From: Asparagopsis taxiformis
Taxonomy: Eukaryota; Rhodophyta; Florideophyceae; Bonnemaisoniales; Bonnemaisoniaceae
Length of the DNA: 64,000 nucleotides
NCBI GenBank assembly: GCA_030407315.1
Contig: JALQPE010001729.1
Location: 62,001 to 126,000, forward strand
Reading direction: 5' to 3'
Below the pieces are notes generated by a model. It saw only the letters and a program-made list of their open reading frames with translations, was not told the DNA's origin and ran no database searches. This document shows, one piece after another, positions 40,701-50,500 of this stretch. The translations under genes and the position numbers were made by a program. Numbering within the stretch: the stretch's first letter is position 1; every line of letters starts with the position of its first letter.

Positions 40701-41252
40701 CCGACTGCAGAAAAATTCATATCCACCATAGGAAAAGCTACCAAACAAGCCATCGAAAACATAAAGAAAGCAAATGAATCAATGGCAAAGCAAGCCAATA
40801 GGAAGCGTTTACCGACTCCATTCAAGGTCAATGACAAGGTCATGCTGTCCACAGCAAACCTAACCCTTGAAGATGGATCGGGTACAAGAAAGCTTCACCC
40901 AAAGTTTTGTGGACCATTCGAAATCACTGAGAAGATCAATGAAGTTACTTTTCGATTGAACCTTCCCCAACCAATGATCGATCGCAAAATCCACAATGCA
41001 TTTCACTCTAGCCTCCTCAAACCTTACGTAGAGGACACATTCGAGCGAAAACCAGTACCACCGCCACCGATCAAACTTTCAACAAACTCTGACGAATATG
41101 AAGTTGAGAGAATTCTTCACCACAGAAAAAGACACAGGAAACTCCAATATCTCGTGAAATGGAAAGGTTATCCAGATCACGAAAATTCCTGGCTTTCCAT
41201 AGAAAACCTTAAAAATTGTCAGGAACTTCTTGACAAATATCATCAGAATTAG
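37692..41252 (+). CDS. Pol of the complete Ty3 element: protease, RT, RNase H, integrase, chromodomain
   Basis: An intact 1186-codon frame. Domains in order: protease with [13 protein letters not shown] (Asp-Pro-Gly-Ser instead of the usual Asp-Thr/Ser-Gly) and HDAILGKDW; reverse transcriptase with [24 protein letters not shown] and VYLDDILIY; RNase H with [13 protein letters not shown] and [10 protein letters not shown]; integrase with [11 protein letters not shown] to CDTCQ and the DD35E acids in [19 protein letters not shown] and [10 protein letters not shown]; and a C-terminal chromodomain, [20 protein letters not shown], with [11 protein letters not shown]. Probably made by -1 frameshifting from gag. 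No stop or frameshift is seen, so this copy could be active. Confidence 0.95.
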   Translation: MHEERALPPLSPTRAYCQKLPKRQTELVESPSQDVQNPIEIPTMVRSPPLVPFETTPDPFKRAGIGLLVSSGKINGVRAKLMFDPGSEISYVNRSFCLSNKIPIKDTNHLATMANKNTQTLEQTKSTISLQIQGYTEQLSFAVCPLNHDAILGKDWHSNHFATIDNHSNQISFSHRNKKFTIYANEFHLCESISLSAMTRDYEENFPLFAVVLNPNKPETSEQKLPKHVEQILGKYNDVFPETLPKGLPPQRKIDFRIDLVPESIPQKRGLYRMSPPELRELKKQLDELLEAGFIQPSCSPWGAPVLFVSKKDGALRMCIDYRALNRLTVKNSYPLPRIDDIFDQLKDAKYFSKIDLRSGYHQVRLEKDSIPLTAFRTRYGHFEFLVLPFGLSNAPATFMTLMNDLFRDYLDHFVIVYLDDILIYSSSFTDHLHHIELVLQRLRKNQLYAKMSKCSFAVQEIEYLGHVLTPGGISVEETKIKTIKEWPRPRNKRDVQSFLGLVNYYRRFIGNCSAIAKPLTELTKNAPFTWNPSAEQSFTTLKTVMTRTPVLMPFHPEKDIVVTTDASQFAIGAVLEQKDTNRYRPVAFYSRTLNAAEQKYAAHERELLAIIDTLRTWRAYLHGRPFTVYTDHYPLRYLETQKQLSQRQVRWLESIVSFDFKIIPIKGKTNKVADALSRQFLNKEPTAPRDHSLLTKAISITSQFETNATYFASDGNAKIKEEDYTKDPEFQEVYKSPKNSFRKENNLLYYKERLCVPKGTYRLQLLHDHHDTPQSGHLGVKKTCHRIATKYYWKKMKQTIREYVTSCDTCQRTKAPNHKPFGLLQPLEPPSGKWTHITMDFVTPLPKTRKGNTGMFVVVDRLSKLLRIIPYERDPNAVETAKLFFENIYRHHGLPSVIISDRDPVFMSKFWKSLFHTLKTKISPSSAYHPQTDGQTEILNRKIEEMIRAFANYNKTNWDEYLAHFEVAYNSSIHAATSFTPFFLTYGQHPRTLPIETLETENPTAEKFISTIGKATKQAIENIKKANESMAKQANRKRLPTPFKVNDKVMLSTANLTLEDGSGTRKLHPKFCGPFEITEKINEVTFRLNLPQPMIDRKIHNAFHSSLLKPYVEDTFERKPVPPPPIKLSTNSDEYEVERILHHRKRHRKLQYLVKWKGYPDHENSWLSIENLKNCQELLDKYHQN

Positions 41253-41341
41253 ACTCCCGGTCTCCCTTTCAGCTCTATAAATTCCTTTCAGTCCACAACC
41301 TCGTTTGGACATCCCCTTCCCATCCATATCCCCTCTCCACC

Positions 41342-41800
41342 ATGGCCACCTCTTCTGAGTTTTACCTCCAGCTTGTTATCGCTGGCGAGACATTGACTAC
41401 ATGGTTACAAGACGTTACCCCAGAACCTTATGCACGAAGTGTACTTTGCTGGGCCCTAATCCACTCATGCTATGGATACTATCATGCCTTTGGCCCCTTC
41501 TGTGTAACAGCGGAAGATTTCGACCTACTGTCTGTGATCATAGATCGAATTGAACTCTCGCCGAACGTCGAAAATTTACCGGCTCCTCTCTCCGAAGCCA
41601 TAGGATACAACTTTATCTGTTATCTGTACCACTGGGTAGTTGGTGCCTATGGGCACCTCTCCCCCGACCAGTCCTATGCGGATGAGATCCGCAATATCGT
41701 CACAGCTTTGGCTGAAGAAGAACAAATGGACGTATCACTCATCCTAATCCCTAGGCCGACACACACCGTGTTCCCCTTCCCAACAGTCTTCAACGGTTAG
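41342..41800 (+). CDS. Extra open frame after pol, 152 aa, unknown
   Basis: Starts at the ATG 41342 (MATSSEFYLQLV) and ends just before the polypurine tract. No domain recognised. It lies where retroviruses have env, but I see no signal peptide or anchor; the composition (aromatic, with LCWALIHSCYGYYHAF) suggests a small folded helical protein. Conservation in sister copies would tell whether it is a real gene. Confidence 0.5.
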   Translation: MATSSEFYLQLVIAGETLTTWLQDVTPEPYARSVLCWALIHSCYGYYHAFGPFCVTAEDFDLLSVIIDRIELSPNVENLPAPLSEAIGYNFICYLYHWVVGAYGHLSPDQSYADEIRNIVTALAEEEQMDVSLILIPRPTHTVFPFPTVFNG

Positions 41801-41841
41801 TATCCTCCCCTTCAGTCTCGAGTCGAGCACGACTCTTATTC

Positions 41842-41852
41842 AGAGGAAGGAG
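41842..41852 (+). promoter_or_regulatory. Polypurine tract
   Basis: AGAGGAAGGAG, three bases before the 3' LTR; primer site for plus-strand DNA. Confidence 0.75.
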
Positions 41853-41855
41853 TGA

Positions 41856-42715
41856 TGTCAGGGATCAGCCCTCTAGACCTCATGGTAAACACTAGATTCC
41901 TGTTCTTATAACACCATACCCCGACCAACCAATAAGATAGTACCATTCCACAGAGACCAAAGCTCCCAACTACAAGGGAAGCTTACAGTAACCACTCCTA
42001 CGAGGCTACTTACAGCTTTCCACATACCTTACACCACCTAGGAGACACTTGAGCAGGCTACTTACATGTTATGATAGACTTACAACACCTGTCATGTGAC
42101 TGACACGGTTACTTACAAGATTACATGGCTTTTTCAGCCACTTTCGCCCCACTTACAGGGTTACTTACACACATACGCCCGTATGACAGGTAACTTACAA
42201 CTGTAACTGACGGAAACCTCGTTTTTCAATGAAATTTCAACTGTAAGCTTACATGTAAGAAATGTAAGCTTACACTGTAAGCCGCCCTGCGGGGCCCGGT
42301 CGCGCCCGGCTCCAGGTTTCCACGTGTCAGGGGTTCCTGCCGAACATTGCTGGACTCTTACACGTGTTACATTGCTGGACTCTTACACGTGTTACATTGC
42401 TGGACTCTTACACGTGTTACATTGCTGGACTCTTACACGTGTTACATTGCTGGACTCTTACACGTGGCCCTCCCTGTCACACTCTCCTTATGACCGTTTC
42501 CAGATCCGCCACCACCAACAATATCTCCCATTCTCCTCTCCTATTGGTTGATCTCCCGATGCCTACTCCTCGTAGCTCCTCGTAGTTACCCTTCATTTTA
42601 CCCCTCCTAGAGCTACCTCCTAGTCTATATAAACTACCCTCCGCTCCCCACCTCAGGGATTCGGAGGTACCTTCGACCGGAACATCTTCTCCCAAGTTGT
42701 GCCTTAACCCCCACA
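41856..42715 (+). repeat. 3' LTR, 860 bp
   Basis: Reads the same as 34990-35849 throughout by eye, including the five 25-bp tandem units and the TATA box. Confidence 0.95.
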
Positions 42716-42720
42716 GATGT
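42716..42720. repeat. Target site duplication, right copy
   Basis: GATGT, exact copy of 34985-34989. Confidence 0.9.
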
Positions 42721-45504
42721 CTTCTGCTCCGAAGAAGTACTCCCGCTTTCACGGCTGATGAACTTCCACACCCACAATGTCAGCGAGGTAACAGTTGCTG
42801 ACAATGTGTGCTCTGTGATGGAGTTCATCAATATCCACCGCCTGGGAAAGAAGAAGATCGAGCCGACCGTTCAATACATAAAAGAACGGAAAGCGCTGAG
42901 CTGGATTCGTCCGAGACAGCTCATGCGCTACGTCTCGATCGCGCGAGGGTTCAAGACCATTGAAAGCCCTGCTTTCAAGTACTGGTCGAGCATCCCGAAC
43001 AGGCCGGAGTTCGTGCAGTTCTCTTCGACCGAGGATCTGGCTGGTTGTACGGTGAACTTGTTGTTCAATGGGTCGTTCAGGAGTGCTCCGGATGTGCAGA
43101 AGTGTTTCATCCTGGAGATGACGGCGCGCTACACTTGTAGCCGTCGGTCGGCCGGGCTGAAACCGTACTCGGTTGGTACCATTGGGCAGGAATGGATTGC
43201 TGGTTTGTTGGAAATCTTCGGGTACGTGAAGGAGGTGGCCGAGTACTGGAACGTGTCGGATGTGTTGAGGATGCTGGATGGGTCAATTCCCAGCGTGGGT
43301 GACCCGAGCAAGAGCTTCGACATTCGCTCGCGCGTTGTCGAAGTTCTTGCTCAGATGGTCCCCAAGAAGGGGTGCTGGGCAGACTTCCGTCCCAAGGAAG
43401 GCCCCCCGATGGTTACAGTTACGAAAATATTTTTCCCCGTAAGAAGTCTGTCTTCGGGAAGGACGCCAGGAAAATGCTCCTGCGCGTCACTGGGTACCGC
43501 GACATGCAAATGCGGAAACGCTTTCACGCGATGTACCCAGACATCCCACATGCTGCGCTCCCAGCCACATGTGGTGATGATGCCCCCATCCCTTCCTCTT
43601 CCAATTCCTTGCCCATCCCTTCATCCTCCATTCCTTTGCCCCCACCACCTCAACTGGAATCTTCCAGCAATTCCGAGGTTGCCCCTGTTCCTGTCTCTAC
43701 CCCTGCCGTGTCTGCATCCTCCCCTGCGGTGACCCCGGTCAAGCCGACTGCGCGTGGTCCCCAGGATGGCAGCGAACGCTCTGGTCCAGTTTCCCACGCC
43801 GGGACTGGTACCCCCAACCGTCCTGTCCAAGCCGCGCAGGAGCAGGTCTCACCGGCTTCGCAGCCTGAGCCTGCGACTCCGGCTGCCGAGCAGCACCCTG
43901 CTGCTCCGGCCCCCGCTGTCGAAGCTTCCCGTTCTGCATCTGCTAGCAGTTCGGGAAGCTCCAGCGATGACAGCTTCGTCCCTTCACCATCCGGTGGGGT
44001 TGGACAGAAGACGGTTGCGAGGATTTCGACGGAGGGCCCTACTCCCGAGAATGTGGTCGAGGGCAGCAGTGCGAAGGGCGGTGCAGATCCTGACGAAGAT
44101 GTCATTGAAGTCAGTGATTCTGCACCGCCCGGAGTGGAAACTTCTGGGAGGAAAGTGATGCCCAGAAGGAGTACCCGCCTGCAAGCGAGTCGTTCCGGTC
44201 GTGGTGGAACGGCGGGTGGTGCTGTGGAGGTCGTCGAGCTGGAGAGCGCCCCCGAGGATGCGGGTGAAAACTCCATCCTCGGGAAGCGTAACTTGGAAGC
44301 CGCTTCTGCGACGCCCGAGCCTTCTACCAAAAAGAGAAGGCTCGGTGAGACTTCATCAAAGTCGTCGTCAAAGAAATCCAAGTCGGCTTCCCGAGGTCGC
44401 TCTCGGGAGCCGGTTCTCCAGTTCGACGACGCCCAGGAGAATCCCATTCCCGACAGCATCGTCGATGAGAATGTGGCCGCCGTTCTCCCCAGCGCAATTG
44501 CGTCTGGCAGCCGGATGAAGTACTATATGGAAAGTACGACGGTGGAGACGGTTCGGGCGGAAATGAGGGCGGCAGCATTCCAGGCAGCTGCATCGCCGGG
44601 TGCTGAGGATACGGTGGTGGACAGGTACTTTGCGGTGAAGAAGGCATTGTTGGAAAACTTGGGGGTTATTGTTATGGAAGGCCTGTTGGCATCGTCCACG
44701 GCTGGTAATGCGACGCATGAGTTGTTCGGTCACTTCGCTAGGCAGTTCCCGCTGGTTGAGGAGGTTGAAAAACCCTCCCAGCAGTCTGATTCTAACGATG
44801 ACGACAGGGAGCCACAGGACGAGCCGCCAGCTTTCGCAAAGCCCGGCTTCGATCCTTCGCCGTGGCAGTTCATCCACAACGTGGGTGATGCGAAGGACCG
44901 CATGGATGGTGGTCGTGGGCGCCTCTCTCTGCCGCGGCGTGAGTTGTGCGACAAGTTGGAGGAGGGGAATTTGGAGATGTATAAGAACAAGTTGGTGGCA
45001 GAGCTTGCTCTTGGTGTTTGTGCGGAGTTCTTGAAGTTGGGAATGGAGGGTGAGGATCCTGTCTTCTTCCCGAAGACAGGATTGCGGCTGCTTCTTACAG
45101 CAGATGGGGCTGCGGACCAGGATGGGCACACGGACTTCAAGGTAGCGACGAATAGTGTTGGAAGTCCTACCACGTCTCCATCATATTTCATGATGTCGAG
45201 CGGAGCCGATGGGTTCTCTATAGTAGTTGCCCCTTATAGTCATGTATGCCTGGCCAGTCCGGGCGCCGATATGTGGAAGGTTCCCCCTCTCATCTTTTGG
45301 GTGCCACCCTATTCCGTATTGGTTGGTCGCGGTGACCTTTACCATTACGGGGTCGGCTTCAGCCGAGGAGATCTTCCTGCAGGCGAGAAGTTAGTCTATG
45401 GCCTGCCCACGCGCGGCCACATCTACTTGAAGACGGAGAAGGACGTCCTCACGGACCACATCCACACCGTCGAATATTACAAGTACGATAGGAGCAATAG
45501 ATAG
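42721..45504 (+). pseudogene. 3' half of the second ParB-like/dioxygenase-like gene, with one frameshift
   Basis: Continues the frame broken at 34989. SEVTVADNVCSVMEFI matches VASVSIADNVCAVIEFL of the paralogue. The frame breaks near a CCCCCC run at about 43410: upstream codons read to a stop at 43732, while the homologous sequence continues in another frame (NIFPRKKSVFGKDARKML) to 45504. The shift fits one missing base. After a long Ser/Pro/Ala-rich segment comes the dioxygenase-like domain with HTD (His at 45127, Asp at 45133), DLYHYGVGF (His at 45343) and PTRGH (Arg at 45412), the same pattern as the paralogue. The frameshift may be a mutation after the Ty3 insertion or a sequencing error. 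Confidence 0.8.
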
Positions 45505-45979
45505 CATATCAGAAGTATTAAAACCTATACTACTGTTCCCTGCTATAAAGTTCTGTCTTTCTCATCTCAACATTGTTACCTTAGCCCATTTTTCAGTTCT
45601 CATCTATACATCTGTCCTTCATCTCATAGTTTAGTGCTACTCAGCAGATTGCTTGCTACTTTTTAATATTAGTCTACAACGTTATATGATTTTACTAGCT
45701 AGGCCGTAGGGGGAGACTAGTTTCAACCCTTGACAACGCGCAGATTTCGACTACGAGAGCCGTCACTGTGATAAATTATTTGTAGAATTTTCGTCTATCT
45801 TCCCACCTACACTAGGCTACCTATATATATACAGGGTATAACCTGAACAGAGACCACGTGAGGTAAAATACTCCTGAGAGCTGCTCACAGCCGTACAGAC
45901 CTTTGCTGAGCAATTTACCCGACTTCAAACTTCGCTTCTTACCTTTACCAGGATGAGAGAAGGACGAAACTCCCTGCTG
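45505..45979. other. Spacer after the second ParB-like gene
   Basis: No gene. GACGAAACTCCCTGCTG directly precedes array 4 and recurs before array 5. Confidence 0.4.
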
Positions 45980-46328
45980 CTTACAGCCGAAGCCGTTTAC
46001 CAGGGTTCCTTACAGCAAAGTCATCGTAACGATGACTTTGCTGTAAGGAACCGTTTCCTTGCAGTGGCCGAAGAATTTTTTACCGGGTAAAAAATCAGCA
46101 AGAAATTTTACCGGGTAAAAAATTGTGGCCGCTGTAATGTTTTTCTTTCTTACAGCAAAGTCATCGTTACGATGACTTTGCTGTAAGAAAACGTTTCATT
46201 ACAGCGGCCACAATTTTTTTACCCGGTAAAGAAATCATGGCTGCTGTAATGATTTGTTTTCTTACAGCAAAGTCATCGTAACGATGACTTTGCTGTCAGC
46301 ACCCCGCCGGAACTGCCAAAGCTGTAAG
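45980..46328. repeat. Palindrome array 4, MITE-like
   Basis: Starts CTTACAGCCGAAGCCGTTTA and ends with an inverted, weaker copy; three 39-bp palindromes (46009, 46149, 46261) and TTTACCGGGTAAA-type spacers. A spacer with the doubled TTTACCGGGTAAA motif is also found in array 1. Confidence 0.85.
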
Positions 46329-46783
46329 CAGTCTGGCTTCACCCTCTCCCCCATTTCTCTACTCCGCCTTCAGCATCCCAGCCTCTCTGGTGACGACTGA
46401 CGCCTTTCGTTTCCCCCCTCACGCCCCCTCTCGCAATGAAATACTCGTCTATTACCACGATAGGCTACTCGTACTGCCGCCTTAATTTTCCTCTACACAC
46501 ACCCTCCCATCCGTCTCTTCCGTACTACGATCTTAGGCTATCCTACCTTACGATTATAGTTGTATAGTGAGTAGCTAGAGTCCTACTTATTGACGACTAT
46601 AGTGCACCGGAACCGGCGCCGGTTCCCGCCCGGGCGGGTTGAATATATATTTTATGCCGTGAGGCACAGGTACCATATGGTCGCTGTGGCTCACGGCACA
46701 AGGAGTAGATTTTGCGACCAACAGCCGTCCAAACCATCCTCCCGTGATGTTCCCTACTTCACACTTCGCTTCTCATGTGAGAC
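46329..46783. other. Spacer between arrays 4 and 5
   Basis: About 450 bp. An inverted repeat around 46611-46640 (GGAACCGGCGCCGGTTCC palindrome) is visible; no gene. Confidence 0.45.
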
Positions 46784-47321
46784 AGCAGGGAGTTTCGTCC
46801 TTCTCCCATCTTGGTAAAGGTACCTTTACCAAGAAGGGAGAAGGACGAAACTCCCTGCTGCTTACAGCTGAAGCCGTTTACCAGGGTTCCTTACAGCAAA
46901 GTCATCGTTACGATGACTTTGCTGTAAGAAAACAAATCATTACAGCAGCCACGATTTCTTTACCGGGTAAAAAAATTGTGGCCGCTGTAATGAAACGTTT
47001 TCTTACAGCAAAGTCATCGTAACGATGACTTTGCTGTAAGGAACCGTTTCCTTGCAGTGGCCAAAGAATTTTTTACCGGGTAAAAAATCAGCAAGAAATT
47101 TTACCGGGTAAAAAATTGTGGCCGCTGTAATGTTTTGCTTTCTTACAGCAAAGTCATCGTTACGATGACTTTGCTGTAAGAAAACGTTTCATTACAGCGG
47201 CCACAATTTTTTTACCCGGTAAAGAAATCATGGCTGCTGTAATGATTTGTTTTCTTACAGCAAAGTCATCGTAACGATGACTTTGCTGTCAGCATCCCCG
47301 GTAAACGGCCCGCACTGTAAT
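46784..47321. repeat. Palindrome array 5 with a large flanking hairpin
   Basis: A near-perfect hairpin at about 46784-46859 (arms starting AGCAGGGAGTTTCGTCCTTC, centred on GGTACC) is followed by CTTACAGCTGAAGCCGTTTA and four 39-bp palindromes (46890, 47002, 47142, 47254). The array ends near 47321 with a weak inverted end. It lies about 275 bp downstream of the stop of the minus-strand methyltransferase gene. Confidence 0.85.
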
Positions 47322-47596
47322 GGGGTGACTGCTTCTCCTACATCGCTCTGTTACTGGTGTTCTACATGCTGCGTTGCTACACAATTTCGCACTCACATCT
47401 TTCTAGTTTCTCTCCCTTTCGTATCCATAGGTATAGCAGTTGAAAAGTGGATAGTTTGCACTCCAGGCCGCAGATGCCTTCCTGCAGTCATGTCACGATT
47501 GTTGTAGTGTAGTCTATAATATCTAGCGCTCTTGGAAGATGATGCACAGTCTATTGTCTCTGTCAATGCGTGTTTACTCAAATCTATCAAAGTAGC

Positions 47597-50500
47597 TCAG
47601 TTAGCTGGCCAATATTTTCTACCATAGTCAGCAAATATCTCCTCATCAGCTTCAACGTCTCTGGTCAGAACGACCTTGACAGCATGGGGATTCTTGATAT
47701 TCGAAGCAAAGTCCGGTTTGTCTATGGCATCGCCTTGTCGAAACTCGGCTGACTGTGTTCGACTCACCTCGGTCGCTTTCTCCGTTCCGTCAATGACCCG
47801 ACAATCATTGAGGTAGCTGGTACAATTATAGACCGCTGGAACGAGCCAGACCTTCCGAACAGGTGCACCCCTCCCTATGTACGTGGTTTCCAATTCCATG
47901 TTGTAGTCCTGGAACCTCTGTCCTGTGCACCCAAATCCTTCCGGGCCGTACATCACTGATCTCTGCGGTTCCGAGTCTCGAATCTTCGCATAGAAAATCG
48001 TCCCGTTGTACCAGCCAATGACCGTCCCCTTCTTCAGTTTCTTCGCCGCGAATACGCCAAACCCACCACCTCTTACCTCCGATTGCGAAACATAGACACC
48101 GTAGAATGCGGCATCAGCAGCCAGAATCGCGTCCGGGTCTATGCTCCAAAACGAGTGCATGTCCTCGGCCGGCCACTGGTCCATAGGCACCCCGCTCAAT
48201 CTGTGAAGCATAGAACCGTCCTTCTTCATTGACGCAACGAACACAAGCAGATGGTTCGGCAATGCTGTCACAGCAGGTAAACCTTCTGGTGCATCTGAGA
48301 TGTGCTTCTGACGAAGCCTTGGAGCTTTTCCTGTGACCGGTACCGACTCGTCCCCAAGAATACTCTCCACCTCACGCTGCAAGATCCCCCCATATCGCCC
48401 GGCTTTCACCTCACTGACGAAAGCATGCAGTATCCACTCCTGCGATGCATCGTGGCACCTTTTTTCCTTCTCACACCCAATGAACCGACGATACGTACCA
48501 TCCCTCAACGTCATACACGCTATGGCTGTGCTGTATGTTCCCGAGAAGAAATCCATCACGATATCGTTCTGCTTCGAAAATCGTTCCAGAAGCTCACGAA
48601 GAGTGGTCAACGCCTTCTGCTCATGGCGCAGTCGGTTGTTCTGCCCATCGTATTGAGCTTCACCAGCCGACAACCTCGGAACGTTGTCAATCGCGTTGGT
48701 GAACCCAGGGTGCCTCGATATGTCCGGATTGTGCAACCTGTAATCCACCATATCGTATGCAGCCATACCCTTCCCCCGCTTATACGCATGGATAACGAAA
48801 TCGTGCATATTATGCAGTGTGCACGTTTTCGTCGATGGATTGGACGTAAAGCTGTGTGGTCGGCGAGATAGCACGACTGGAACACTGTCCACAATCATCT
48901 TGCCAGGCTCGGCATTTCTGATTGCATCCATCCATGCCACGAGTTGGCGCACGCTGGAATAGATTAGAGCATGACCGCCAGGCCGAAGAACTCGAACTAT
49001 TTCACACGCAACACTCGCCAACTCTTCCGGCTCCAGAATATCGTACTCCGAGTTTTCTCTGCCGCCTTCCCGCCTCGTGTTGAATGGAGGATCAGTGAGC
49101 ACAAGCTGAACACTGTCCTCCAACACGCCATCTTCCAGGAAACTAATTTTGTCCTCCACCTCTTTGGCTACATCAGTGGCGTCACAATTCACAGTGTGAA
49201 TGTAACGCCCCATCACAGCTTCCAGCTTGGTGACATATTCCGGCTTGGATTCCTTTCCGACGTCAACGAGCGGTGCTTCTGTAGGCGATACAGTGTCAAC
49301 CTCCATAGCGTCATCCTCGGCCGCACCTTCTCTTGTTGCTGTTTCGCTAGCAACCGCCGCATTATCGTCCTCTCCACCACCGCGCTCCAGCCTAGCCTTC
49401 TTCCTCTGTGGCTCCAGACTATCCTCTTCTATATCCTCGCTGCCATTGTTTGGCACTGCTGCGGATATTTCCATCTGCGCAGGTGCACCTTCAAGGATGC
49501 CAGGCTCGGGCGTATCCTCAAGACTGTGCAACTCATCCATGGTCAGAGGAAGCTTTCGTTGCTCTCGGGTTCGCAATAACCAAGCCTTCAGCCTCCTCTG
49601 ACCATCCAGGGCATGAGACGTGTTCAACTTGGCTCGCATGAACGAGTTCAATCCGAACTTGTCAGGAGTGTCGAAAAGCAAGGCTCGAAGTCTCTGCATC
49701 AGCTGACCACGCTCGGCGAACACATTCACCTCAGTGACACATTGGCGTATCGACAGCAGGAAGGCGCTTGTCAATGATCGCAGCCTTGCATCCACAGCCA
49801 CTGGAAGGTCGGCACAGAACCCGTTTTCACTGTCTACAGTTTTCGGGACAATGGTCAGGTTTTTCCGATGCTCCTCGACCGCGCAGCCATCAGACCGATT
49901 CGGGAGTGACCTGAAGCAAAGGCTCGCAGGATCGAATACCATGAACGGCCAGCACATCGATTCAACATCCTCATACCCCAACACTCTTGCCCCGGTATCC
50001 CACGCAGCTAACACACGGTCGACAACAAATCCAAGCTGGTTGGCTTGCGCACTGGATGTTGCAATTCCAACCATTCCACCACCACCAATGGCCCCGGATG
50101 TGGCTCTGGCCCGCCTAGATGGCGCACTGCCCATCTCCTTACTGCGAATAGCCAAGATACACTGGCACATCATAACCATCAGCCTCCTGAACCGCTTCTG
50201 GCTAGCCTGCAAAGAATCTTGCATGTCGGATGTAGCGCCGTCTAGAAAGTACCTGCTCGAAAGCAGTTCGCGGTTCAGTGGAGAGGACAATTCTCCGCGG
50301 GGTGTCTTGCCAAACATTTCGACGGCACGAGAACTAGTCACCCCCACCTGTTTCGGAAACTCAACCATCCTCGGAGAATCACCCATCTCTGCATTGAGTC
50401 CCCATGCATGACAAAACATTTGCCACAGACGCAAATCAATCGCACTCGAATCTTCTGCTCGGTGATACGGCCGAAGCACAGCCAGGATAGACATGCATGA

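Larger units (their letters stand above)
34990..42715 (+). mobile_element. Complete young Ty3/Gypsy chromodomain retrotransposon, 7726 bp
   Basis: Two 860-bp LTRs with TG...CA ends, between which I saw no difference reading side by side; a perfect GATGT target duplication; a candidate primer site; intact gag and pol; and a polypurine tract. It lies in the second ParB-like/dioxygenase-like gene. It also carries two extra open frames, one before gag and one after pol. Identical LTRs and intact frames mean a recent insertion. Confidence 0.95.

Noticed and set aside
41342..41800. An env-like gene after pol
   Set aside because: No signal peptide, glycosylation pattern or membrane anchor; only its position suggests env.
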